Of a stretch of DNA of 15,072 bases, positions 8,004-14,646 are shown one piece after another. Each line of letters opens with the position of its first letter. The first letter of the stretch is position 1. Made by a program: the position numbers and the translations under genes. The notes under the pieces were generated by a model. That model searched no databases and was not told where the DNA came from. It saw only the letters and a list, made by a program, of their open reading frames with translations. Source of the stretch: JBBRMW01 sp038239365 (GTDB lineage Bacteria > Chloroflexota > Anaerolineae > Aggregatilineales > UBA2796). Location of the stretch: NCBI GenBank assembly GCA_038239365.1, contig JBBSEU010000128.1, positions 1-15,072 of the forward strand, given 5' to 3'.

Positions 8004-9523
8004 TGCGACGGGATGCGGCGCTTCTGGCAGGTGCGGCACTCGTGATCGGGTTCTTGCTGGCGTCGGCGTTTCAACAGCCGGGCTATACTGATGCTTATTA
8101 TTATTTCAACGCCGCACAACGTTGGACACAGAGTAAAGGTTTGACCGATGCGGCGCTCTGGACATATTTAGGCGCACCTGCTCCACTGCCAGTGCCAAGC
8201 CACTTGTACTGGATGCCGTTTGCTTCAATCGTTCAGGCCGTCGGGTTATTCATCGGCGGCAGATCGTTTCATGCGGCACAATTCCCATTGGTGTTATGCT
8301 ACGCCGGACTGGTGGTGCTTGGCTACATTGCTGGTTTTCTGATTGGAAAATCACGGTGGGCGGGTTGGTTCGCCGGACTGCTCACGCTGTTCACCGGCTT
8401 TTTGATGCCCTACTGGACAATGACGGATACTTTTGCCGTGTACGGTTTAGTTGGCGCAGGATCGTTGATCGCAATGGGAATCGGGCGGACGCGCGGCGGG
8501 ATCGGTTGGTGGGCATTGAGCGGCGCGCTGTCCGGACTTGCCCACCTGACCCGCGCTGATGGTGTGCTGCTATTGATGGTGCTGATCGTTGTTGCCTTGT
8601 GGCCGCGTCACGAGGGATTTAGGGTGAGGGCTGCGCTGATCGGCCTATTCGCCTATCTGCTTGTCATGTCGCCCTGGTTCATCCGCAACCTGACGGTTAT
8701 CGGGACCCCCTTACCCGTTGGTGGCTTCAGCACCGCCTGGATGCGCTCTTATGACGAAATCGCTAACTACCCGCCCGGCGCGAGCATCACCGACTTCCTC
8801 AACTGGGGAATTGGCAACATTATCGCATCGCGTTGGGACGCCTTCGCCGGACAGCTTGGCACGCTCTGGACATTTATCGGCGTCGAGGGATCGATCCTGT
8901 TCGCGCCGTTGATGCTGCTGGCTTTATGGCGGCGACGATTCGATCCGTTTTTGAGCGGGTTCGCACTCTATGCCTTCGGCTTGCATCTGGCGATGACAGT
9001 GGTGTTTGCGTTTCCGGGGCCACGCGGCGGGCTACTCCATTCGGCCTCGGCGCTGGTGCCATTTTGGGCGGCACTTGGCGCGCTCGGCCTTGAGGATGCG
9101 ATCACCTTGGCAGCGAAAAGGCGGCGCTGGCCTATTCAGCAGGCACGACAGTTTTTCAGTGGTGCGGCAGTGGTCTACGCGATCCTACTAAGTTTGTTCG
9201 TATTTGCTGGATCAATCAATAAATGGAACACCGCTGGAAGTGTCTACCGTCAAATCGCGGCAGTATTGCCCGCAAATGCAGTCGTCATGGTCAACGATCC
9301 GCCCGCCTTTTACTTTCAGACGGGATTATCGGGCGTGGTGCTGCCGAATGCTCCGCCTGAAATGATCCCAGTGATTGCCGCAAGATACGGCGTGACGCAC
9401 ATCATTCTGGATATAAATCGAACTGCGCCAATGAACGACCTGTATCTTGGCAAGGATACCCCGCTCTTCCTGAAACCGATCTACGATGAACAGGGTATTC
9501 GCATCTTCGAGGTGATCCGGTGA
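8003..9523 (+). CDS. GT-C-like membrane glycosyltransferase (506 aa)
   Basis: Polytopic membrane protein with a GT-C layout. Helix one (about residues 5-22) is followed by PGYTDAYYYFNAAQRW, with Asp30 at the usual first-loop acidic position and an aromatic run. LTRADGVLLL (about 181-190) corresponds to the TRP(E/D)G signature found in a large group of bacterial lipid-linked-sugar transferases, and has a counterpart (LARPEG) in the next gene. The last 90 residues form a soluble tail: LPANAVVMVNDPPAFYFQ, then RYGVTHIILD, then GIRIFEVIR. The start ATG shares one base with the previous stop (TAATG); no strong ribosome site is seen, consistent with translational coupling. Sugar donor and acceptor cannot be assigned. 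Confidence 0.8.
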   Translation: MRRDAALLAGAALVIGFLLASAFQQPGYTDAYYYFNAAQRWTQSKGLTDAALWTYLGAPAPLPVPSHLYWMPFASIVQAVGLFIGGRSFHAAQFPLVLCYAGLVVLGYIAGFLIGKSRWAGWFAGLLTLFTGFLMPYWTMTDTFAVYGLVGAGSLIAMGIGRTRGGIGWWALSGALSGLAHLTRADGVLLLMVLIVVALWPRHEGFRVRAALIGLFAYLLVMSPWFIRNLTVIGTPLPVGGFSTAWMRSYDEIANYPPGASITDFLNWGIGNIIASRWDAFAGQLGTLWTFIGVEGSILFAPLMLLALWRRRFDPFLSGFALYAFGLHLAMTVVFAFPGPRGGLLHSASALVPFWAALGALGLEDAITLAAKRRRWPIQQARQFFSGAAVVYAILLSLFVFAGSINKWNTAGSVYRQIAAVLPANAVVMVNDPPAFYFQTGLSGVVLPNAPPEMIPVIAARYGVTHIILDINRTAPMNDLYLGKDTPLFLKPIYDEQGIRIFEVIR

Positions 9524-11064
9524 AGCAGCGCGATTGGCTGATCGCGGCGGTGGCGTTCGTGGGTGTGATCGCGTATGTATTTGTGGCGAGTCGTGCGGGC
9601 GGGGTGGGTTTTCCACTCGATGATTCGTGGATTCATCAGGTCTACGGGCGCAACCTTGCTCAAACCGGGCAGTGGGCGTTTGTACCGGGTGTACCCAGTG
9701 CCGGGTCAACGTCGCCACTGTATACGCTGCTACTAGCGGTTGGCTATGTGCTGCATGTGCCCTATTTGTTGTGGGCATATGGTTGGGGGGCGTTGGCGCT
9801 AGCGTTTGCCGGGATCGTCGCGGCACGTCTGGCCGAAACGCTCTATCCCAAAGTACCGAATGTTGGGATCGCTGCCGGGCTGATGATCGTCACGGCATGG
9901 CATCTGGTCTGGGCGGCGGCGTCTGGCATGGAAACGATCCTGTTTGGGGCACTTAGTCTGCTGTTGATGGGTCTGGCATGGCGCGAACTGAGCGCAGTCG
10001 AGGGCATCCGCCCTGCTTTCGGGCGCGGGTTGCTATTCGGCGTGGTTGGGGCACTGCTCACACTGGCACGCCCGGAGGGGATCGGACTGGTTGGGTTGTG
10101 CGGGCTGCTGATGATCGTCGCGCGGCCACAACGTTCTGGGGGGATGCTTGCTGTGTGGGTAGTCGGCGCAATGCTGGGTTGGTTGATCTTCGTTTCGCCG
10201 AATTTGTTTCAGAATTATCAACTGAACGGCACGCCCTTACCCAACACGTCGGCGGCAAAACAGGCCGAAAATGTGCCGCTATTGGCTTTACCCCTGTGGC
10301 AGCGTGTGATCAACATGGTCTATCCGCTCAGTGCAGGCGGCCAACTGATCCTGATTCCCGGCGCGATTTATGCTCTTTACGATCTAATCGGACGAACCCG
10401 GCGGGATCGGCGGATGCTGCTTTTCTGGGCTGTACCCTTGTGGATCGTGGCGGTAGTTTTGCTGTATGCGTGGCGACTGCCTGCACCTTATCAGCATGGC
10501 CGCTACGTGATGACCGCGCTTCCGGCTTTCATCGTTTTGGGTGGGTCGGGTACACTGGCACTCATTGCGAACGCAAGTCGCCACTTGGCAAGTCGGGTGC
10601 TGACGCGCGTTTTGCTGGTGACAACGGTGATCGTTTTTCCGCTGTTCTGGCTATCGGGCGCGTCAATCTATGGGCGAGATGTAGCGTTGATCGAGGGCGA
10701 AATGGTGACGGCTGCAAAATGGATCGCGGAAAATATTCCCACAAGTTCCACAAGTACGCCAATGGCTGTGCATGATATTGGCGCGGTGGGCTATTTTGCG
10801 CCGCGCCCGCTGTTCGATCTAGCCGGATTGGTGACGCAGGAAGTCGTACCGATCATCCTTGATCCGCCCGCGTTGATGCGGTTGATGCAGGCGCGCGGTG
10901 TGCGCTATATGATGGTTTCGCCGCCGCAGTTGCCAACAACCGCTGATGATCGGCGTTTGTGTCGGCTGTATTCGACGCCTGGTCAGGACTCGCCTATTCA
11001 CATGACCGTTTATCAGATTGCCTGGGATGGAAACTGCCCGAATGGTAACAACTCAACCCCCTGA
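9520..11064 (+). CDS. GT-C-like membrane glycosyltransferase with DD motif (514 aa)
   Basis: The GTG at 9520 overlaps the previous TGA (GTGA) and is preceded by GAGGTGA (9509-9515), the best ribosome site in the run. After helix one (about residues 6-23), FPLDDSWIHQVYGRNLA carries Asp34-Asp35 in the first external loop. This resembles the DDAYI-type loop with an R/N-L-A continuation of ZomB-like and arabinofuranosyltransferase-type GT-C proteins. GSTSPLYTLL and LLTLARPEGIGL follow, again typical of that group. The soluble tail of about 115 residues contains AVHDIGAVGYFAPRPLFDL and ARGVRYMMVS and ends with a polar GNCPNGNNSTP. It is the last membrane protein of the run, and the next gene (nth-like) begins inside its final codons. 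The ZomB-like label is tentative; the GT-C assignment is firmer. Confidence 0.8.
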   Translation: MKQRDWLIAAVAFVGVIAYVFVASRAGGVGFPLDDSWIHQVYGRNLAQTGQWAFVPGVPSAGSTSPLYTLLLAVGYVLHVPYLLWAYGWGALALAFAGIVAARLAETLYPKVPNVGIAAGLMIVTAWHLVWAAASGMETILFGALSLLLMGLAWRELSAVEGIRPAFGRGLLFGVVGALLTLARPEGIGLVGLCGLLMIVARPQRSGGMLAVWVVGAMLGWLIFVSPNLFQNYQLNGTPLPNTSAAKQAENVPLLALPLWQRVINMVYPLSAGGQLILIPGAIYALYDLIGRTRRDRRMLLFWAVPLWIVAVVLLYAWRLPAPYQHGRYVMTALPAFIVLGGSGTLALIANASRHLASRVLTRVLLVTTVIVFPLFWLSGASIYGRDVALIEGEMVTAAKWIAENIPTSSTSTPMAVHDIGAVGYFAPRPLFDLAGLVTQEVVPIILDPPALMRLMQARGVRYMMVSPPQLPTTADDRRLCRLYSTPGQDSPIHMTVYQIAWDGNCPNGNNSTP

Positions 11065-11755
11065 GGACGCGCTCAACACCAAAGCGATGATTGTTTATGA
11101 ACGATTGGTTGCATTACACGGCGCACGTGACCATGTGCCGCGCCGCGAACCGATGCACGAACTGATCTCAACCATTCTTTCTCACCGCACGACAGGCGCG
11201 AACGAGGATCAAGCCTACAAAAATATGTGGGCGCGTTTCGGCTCATGGGAAGCGATCCGTGATGCGCCAGTCGAAGCATTGACCGAAGCATTATCGCCCG
11301 CCACGTTCCCAGAAGTCAAAGCACCGTATATCAAAGGCGTGCTAAAGGCGATTTATGACGAACGCGGCGCGATGTCGATTGACTTTTTACGCGAATGGCC
11401 GACAGACAAGGCGCTCGATTGGCTGATGGCGATGCCCGGTGTTGGGATCAAAACGGCTTCACTGGTGCTGTTATTTTGTTTCGCCAAGCCTGTATTGCCT
11501 GTTGATACGCACGTTCATCGTGTAAGCCAGCGTGTCGGACTGATCGGGCCGAAGGTGAATCCGACGGCGGCACATGTACTGCTGCTTCCGCTCTTGCCGC
11601 CCGATCCGTACATCCTCTATAATTTCCACATCGCCAACCTGAAGCACGGGCAGAAGATTTGTATCTGGGGTACGCCGCGCTGTGAACAATGCCCCCTGAC
11701 CGATATTTGCAACTGGTATCAAGCGAACCGCGCCGCCAAAGCAGCCAAAAAGTAA
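11042..11755 (+). CDS. nth: Endonuclease III-like DNA glycosylase/AP lyase (237 aa)
   Basis: A HhH-GPD base-excision-repair enzyme with all key parts of the Nth family. The helix-hairpin-helix is MPGVGIKTASLVLL (about residues 131-144) with the Schiff-base lysine Lys137. The catalytic aspartate is Asp155 in PVDTHVHRV. The C-terminal cluster loop is Cys207, Cys214, Cys217, Cys223 (spacing 6-2-5), matching the [4Fe-4S] loop of E. coli Nth. Expected role: removal of oxidised pyrimidines and cleavage at abasic sites in the nucleoid. The segment aligned to E. coli LSAQATD reads LSHRTTG, so the inserting Gln is not conserved. I chose ATG 11042; TTG 11018 and ATG 11027 are upstream alternatives, and ATG 11087 would also leave the domain intact. 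All upstream options overlap the previous gene (here by 23 bases). MutY is less likely given this active site. Confidence 0.9.
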   Translation: MVTTQPPEDALNTKAMIVYERLVALHGARDHVPRREPMHELISTILSHRTTGANEDQAYKNMWARFGSWEAIRDAPVEALTEALSPATFPEVKAPYIKGVLKAIYDERGAMSIDFLREWPTDKALDWLMAMPGVGIKTASLVLLFCFAKPVLPVDTHVHRVSQRVGLIGPKVNPTAAHVLLLPLLPPDPYILYNFHIANLKHGQKICIWGTPRCEQCPLTDICNWYQANRAAKAAKK

Positions 11756-11768
11756 CCTAATATAACTC

Positions 11769-12299
11769 ATGCCCAAAAACCCCAAAGTCGCTATTCACGA
11801 AATTTCGGTTCAAGTTCGTGTGCTGGATAAAACGATTGTCCCACAGATTGTTGTGGATAAAGAACCCGTTTTGCTTGTCGCGCATGTGACGGTGCTGCGC
11901 GCGGGCGAAAGCAAACGCGGCGCGAAACGCTGGTTCGCCTTTCAGAAGGAGCGCGGCTTGCCCAGCAGCGATGCGCCCTGGTACGGTTGGGTGACAGAAA
12001 ACGATTGGACGTTACCGCAAGAAGGTTTCGAGATCGTCGCCTGGCTGCCGCTGGACGCGCTCCCGGCAAAGAAGCAAGCGGAATTCAAAAACAGCGAATG
12101 GGGCTTGATCGGGGTGGTGCTGGCAGACCATCGTTTGCGGCTGCGCGATGTGCGACTGGACATTTCAGTGGCGGACGAGGCGCACGAGAAAATGCAGGCC
12201 GAGTTAGGATTACCGGAACTGACCTATACAGCGGATTTGAATCGAGCAGCGTTGGTGCCGCTGCTCGAAAAACGCGAGATTTATCAGGTGTTTTTGTAA
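11769..12299 (+). CDS. Conserved-looking hypothetical soluble protein (176 aa)
   Basis: I do not recognise this protein. It has no membrane helix or signal peptide and is rich in charged residues and tryptophan (WYGWVTENDW, then GFEIVAWLPLDALP). Alternating hydrophobic residues near the N-terminus (HEISVQVRVLDK, PVLLVAHVTVL) suggest beta strands. The C-terminal 40 residues (DEAHEKMQAELGLPEL, ALVPLLEKREIYQVFL) look helical. The ATG is 13 bases after the nth stop, but no ribosome site is visible. TATAAC at 11761-11766 sits just before the ATG without a good -35 box. The stop codon ends one base before the stop of the convergent pckA gene. Coding bias and codon use resemble its neighbours, so I think it is a real gene. 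Confidence 0.7.
   Translation: MPKNPKVAIHEISVQVRVLDKTIVPQIVVDKEPVLLVAHVTVLRAGESKRGAKRWFAFQKERGLPSSDAPWYGWVTENDWTLPQEGFEIVAWLPLDALPAKKQAEFKNSEWGLIGVVLADHRLRLRDVRLDISVADEAHEKMQAELGLPELTYTADLNRAALVPLLEKREIYQVFL
12243..12267. other. Perfect 9-bp inverted repeat inside the 3' end of the 176-aa gene
   Basis: CGAGCAGCG (12243-12251) and CGCTGCTCG (12259-12267) form a perfect 9-pair GC-rich stem with a 7-base loop. It is 33-57 bases downstream of the pckA stop on the minus strand and 30-54 bases before the stop of the plus-strand gene. AAAAA follows on the plus strand, and there is no T-run on either 3' side, so it is not a textbook terminator. As there is no intergenic space, it may act as a 3'-end stabilising hairpin for pckA mRNA. 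Confidence 0.4.
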
Positions 12300-13919
12300 C
12301 TATACAACAGCCGCTTGAGCAGCCAGTGGCCCGGCGGCCAGCACCGCTTCGGTTACGTCAGCGGCATACGTCTTGAAGTTCGCCGCAAACATATCCGCCA
12401 GTTTGCGCGCCTGAGCATCATAAGCCGCACCATCCGGCCACGTGGAACGCGGATCAAGCACCGTGTCGGGCACGTCCGGGCAGTGTGTCGGAATAGCCAG
12501 ACCAAAGATCGGGTCGGTCACATACGCCACATCGCGCAGTGAGCCATCCAGCACTGCCCGCACCATTGCGCGCGTGTAGGCGATCTTCATGCGTTCTCCG
12601 ACACCATAAGGGCCACCCGTCCAGCCCGTGTTGATGAGCCACACATCGACTTCATGATGCGCGATCCGTTCGCCAAGCAGCCGCGCATAGACCGTCGGCG
12701 GCAGCGCCATAAACGGCGCGCCAAAGCACGTGCTGAAGGTCGCTTGCGGTTCGGTAACGCCTTTTTCTGTCCCGGCGACTTTGGCCGTGTAGCCGGACAG
12801 GAAATGATACATCGCCTGCTCTGAGGTCAGTTTCGAGATCGGCGGCAAGACACCAAAAGCATCCGCCGTCAGCATGATAATGTTCTTAGGATGATCACCC
12901 ATACCTGTACGGGACGCATTCGGAATGTGACTGATCGGATAGACTGCGCGCGTGTTCTCGGTGAGCGCGGCGTCATCCAGATCGAGGTGTCCGGTGGCGC
13001 TGTCGAACTGGACGTTTTCCAGGATTGTCCCGAAGCGGCGAGTCGTTGCGTAAATTTCCGGTTCTGCCGTCGGCGAAAGTTTGATCACTTTGGCATAGCA
13101 GCCGCCCTCGAAATTGAAAACGCCGTGATCGCTCCAGCCATGTTCATCATCACCGATCAAAGTGCGCTCCGGGTCTGCCGAAAGCGTCGTTTTGCCAGTG
13201 CCGGACAACCCGAAAAAGATCGCCGTATCACCCTTCTGACCGATATTCGCGGAGCAGTGCATCGAGAGGACGTTACGCTGTGGCAGCAGGTAATTCATGA
13301 CGGTAAAAATTGACTTCTTGATCTCGCCTGCGTATTGCGTACCACCGATCAAGACCAGGCGTTTGGCGAAGTTCAGGATGATAAACACTTCGGAGCGCGT
13401 GCCGTCTTCTTCGGGGATAGCGTGGAAGTCGGGCACATCGATCACCGTGAAGCCCGGCTCAAAATGGGTGAGCTGCTCCGGCCTGGCCTGGATGAACATA
13501 TCGCGGGCGAACAAACTGTGCCAGGCATAGACACTGATCACGCGGACAGGCAACTGATATTCCGTATCCGCGCCCGCGAAGCAATCCTGCACAAACAGGT
13601 CGCGGCCTTGCAGATAGGCACACATGCGCGTGTACAGCTTATCGAAGTTGGCTGGGGAAAAGCGTTGATTGACCTTGCCCCACCAAACTTTATCGGTGCT
13701 GGATGGCTCGTCCACGACGAATTTATCTTGCGGTGAGCGGCCTGTATGCTGCCCGGTGCGGACGACGAGCGGCCCCAGGTGGCCGATACGTGCCTCACGG
13801 CGGCGGATCGCTTCTTCGTAGAGGGCGGGCGTCGAAAGATTCCAGTAAACGGCGCTCAGATTACGTAAGCCATAGCTCGCCAGATCGCGGATGGTATGAC
13901 TGTTATTCTGCTGTTCCAA
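12300..13919 (-). CDS. pckA: Phosphoenolpyruvate carboxykinase (ATP), 539 aa
   Basis: Converts oxaloacetate plus ATP to phosphoenolpyruvate, CO2 and ADP in the cytosol, the entry step of gluconeogenesis. The ATP-type family is clear. RTGQHTGRSPQDKF (about residues 54-67) holds the substrate Arg61. GTQYAGEIKKS (193-203) holds the metal and substrate lysines Lys201/202, and His221 follows at MHCSAN. The P-loop is GLSGTGKTTLS (237-247) with Lys243, and the kinase-2 motif is GDDEHGW (256-262). The length fits the usual 520-540. The start is TTG at 13919, chosen because AAGGAGG lies 6 bases upstream; the frame is open further up to 13967 but that would overlap the upstream usp gene. Gap to the usp stop is 11 bases, so the two are probably co-transcribed. 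It converges on the 176-aa gene with no intervening base. Confidence 0.96.
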   Translation of the reverse strand: MEQQNNSHTIRDLASYGLRNLSAVYWNLSTPALYEEAIRRREARIGHLGPLVVRTGQHTGRSPQDKFVVDEPSSTDKVWWGKVNQRFSPANFDKLYTRMCAYLQGRDLFVQDCFAGADTEYQLPVRVISVYAWHSLFARDMFIQARPEQLTHFEPGFTVIDVPDFHAIPEEDGTRSEVFIILNFAKRLVLIGGTQYAGEIKKSIFTVMNYLLPQRNVLSMHCSANIGQKGDTAIFFGLSGTGKTTLSADPERTLIGDDEHGWSDHGVFNFEGGCYAKVIKLSPTAEPEIYATTRRFGTILENVQFDSATGHLDLDDAALTENTRAVYPISHIPNASRTGMGDHPKNIIMLTADAFGVLPPISKLTSEQAMYHFLSGYTAKVAGTEKGVTEPQATFSTCFGAPFMALPPTVYARLLGERIAHHEVDVWLINTGWTGGPYGVGERMKIAYTRAMVRAVLDGSLRDVAYVTDPIFGLAIPTHCPDVPDTVLDPRSTWPDGAAYDAQARKLADMFAANFKTYAADVTEAVLAAGPLAAQAAVV

Positions 13920-13930
13920 AATTAACCTCC
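13920..13930 (-). promoter_or_regulatory. Strong ribosome binding site for pckA
   Basis: On the minus strand AAGGAGG is followed by TTAATT and the TTG start. This seven-base match to the anti-Shine-Dalgarno sequence fixes TTG 13919 as the start and compensates for the rare start codon. Confidence 0.8.
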
Positions 13931-14409
13931 TTAAAGGTTTCGAGCCGGGACGATCAACACGGGGCAAGGCGCATCACGCAGTACCGCTTCGGACACGCTG
14001 CCCAGGATCATTTTGTTGGCACCCGTGTGGCCGTGCGTCGCCATCACGATGATCTCAAAGCCTGCCTTTGCCACCGTCAGGATGGTATTGATCACCGCAC
14101 CCGCGCGTACACTTCTATCGTGACGTTTAGTTCGGCCTGTAACAGCCACTCACTGATCTGTTCCAGATAGGCCTCACGGGCGTTGTCACTGTGCGGATCG
14201 CTAACGCCGCCCGTTTGCGGCCATTCGACGGTTGGGGACGCATAAGCCGTCGCGCTGGAAAGTGCCGCGATTTCGCTGGCATTATCTTCGGCGAGTATGG
14301 ATAGGATATGAATATGTGCCCCAGGCGCGGCCACCTGTGCCGCCTGCTTGAGTGCTAATTCCGCAAGTTTTGAACCATCTAGCGTGACCAGAATTTGATG
14401 ATAAGCCAT
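13931..14409 (-). pseudogene. Universal stress protein (UspA family) split by a one-base frameshift
   Basis: The N-terminal half reads from ATG 14409 as MAYHQILVTLDGSKLAELAL, the usual UspA first strand and helix, through NVTIEVYAR, and then meets TGA at 14094-14092. The C-terminal half continues in another frame: GAVINTILTVAKAGFEIIVM, then ATHG-x9-GS (HTGANKMILGS) and APCPVLIVPARNL, the nucleotide-binding end of the family, stopping with TAA at 13933-13931. The joint lies at the GGG run of the minus strand (CCC at 14100-14102). One added G would give YARGAVINTIL and a complete protein of about 159 residues. So this is either a recent one-base deletion or a sequencing/assembly error; a typical slippery heptamer is not seen. 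GAGGGG about 9 bases before the ATG is a fair ribosome site. It is the first gene of a usp-pckA unit. Confidence 0.82.
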
Positions 14410-14429
14410 CCTGAATGCCCCTCTACCCC

Positions 14430-14443
14430 TGTAACTTGTTACA
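14430..14443. promoter_or_regulatory. Perfect palindrome upstream of usp (possible operator)
   Basis: TGTAAC-TT-GTTACA is a 6-base inverted repeat with a 2-base centre, 20 bases upstream of the usp ATG. Its size and position fit a dimeric regulator site in the 5' leader or promoter of usp-pckA. No regulator family can be named from the sequence alone. Confidence 0.4.
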
Positions 14444-14519
14444 CCCTCATCATCCCACTGATGGCGCAAGGGGTCGAGTGCCTCTGCTCACTTTTGGGAT
14501 GCTTTTTGTCAGTGCATCT

Positions 14520-14535
14520 TGTGATGAATGTCACC
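14520..14535. promoter_or_regulatory. CRP/FNR-family-like site 1
   Basis: TGTGA-TGAATG-TCACC matches the CRP-type TGTGA-N6-TCACA consensus at 9 of 10 fixed positions. It lies between the divergent usp and BON genes, centred about 119 bases before the BON ATG. Which regulator of the family would bind is unknown. Confidence 0.45.
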
Positions 14536-14542
14536 CGTGTTT

Positions 14543-14555
14543 TGTGACAATCACA
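14543..14555. promoter_or_regulatory. CRP/FNR-like half-site pair 2 with short spacer
   Basis: TGTGA-CAA-TCACA is a perfect inverted repeat of the CRP half-sites but with a 3-base rather than 6-base spacer. Its centre is about 21-22 bases from that of site 1, roughly two helical turns. TAGACT at 14581-14586 is a weak -10 candidate for the BON gene; if used, this site would be near -43 and site 1 near -64, close to usual activator positions. Confidence 0.4.
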
Positions 14556-14646
14556 TGACCTTTGTCGCCACATTTTCTCCTAGACTACAGGCATCAAAAC
14601 AAAACCAGGAAAGATAAGCAGAAGTCAAGGCCGGAGGAGATTCAAG

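Noticed and set aside
7597..8091. 164-codon plus-strand open frame over the junction of two glycosyltransferases
   Set aside because: It overlaps both coherent membrane-protein frames and its translation looks like out-of-frame composition.
9326..9826. 166-codon minus-strand open frame across two glycosyltransferases
   Set aside because: Arg/His/Pro-rich antisense shadow with no recognisable features.
9978..10775. 265-codon plus-strand open frame inside the last glycosyltransferase
   Set aside because: Arg/Cys/Gly-rich out-of-frame translation; the GT-C frame covers it fully with family motifs.
11756..11768. TATAAC before the 176-aa gene as a promoter
   Set aside because: No -35 box at suitable spacing and the start would fall within the ATG; noted only as a possibility.
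12891..13313. 140-codon plus-strand open frame opposite pckA
   Set aside because: Antisense to the most conserved part of PEP carboxykinase, including the P-loop.
13920..13967. Upstream TTG at 13967 as the pckA start
   Set aside because: It would overlap the usp C-terminus; the AAGGAGG before TTG 13919 and family length favour the later start.
14092..14110. Programmed -1 frameshifting in usp
   Set aside because: No X-XXY-YYZ slippery heptamer or downstream hairpin was evident; a one-base deletion or error in the GGG run is simpler.
14448..14517. Short 5-base inverted repeats (CATCA/TGATG, GATGC/GCATC) in the usp-BON intergenic region
   Set aside because: Too short to distinguish from chance.
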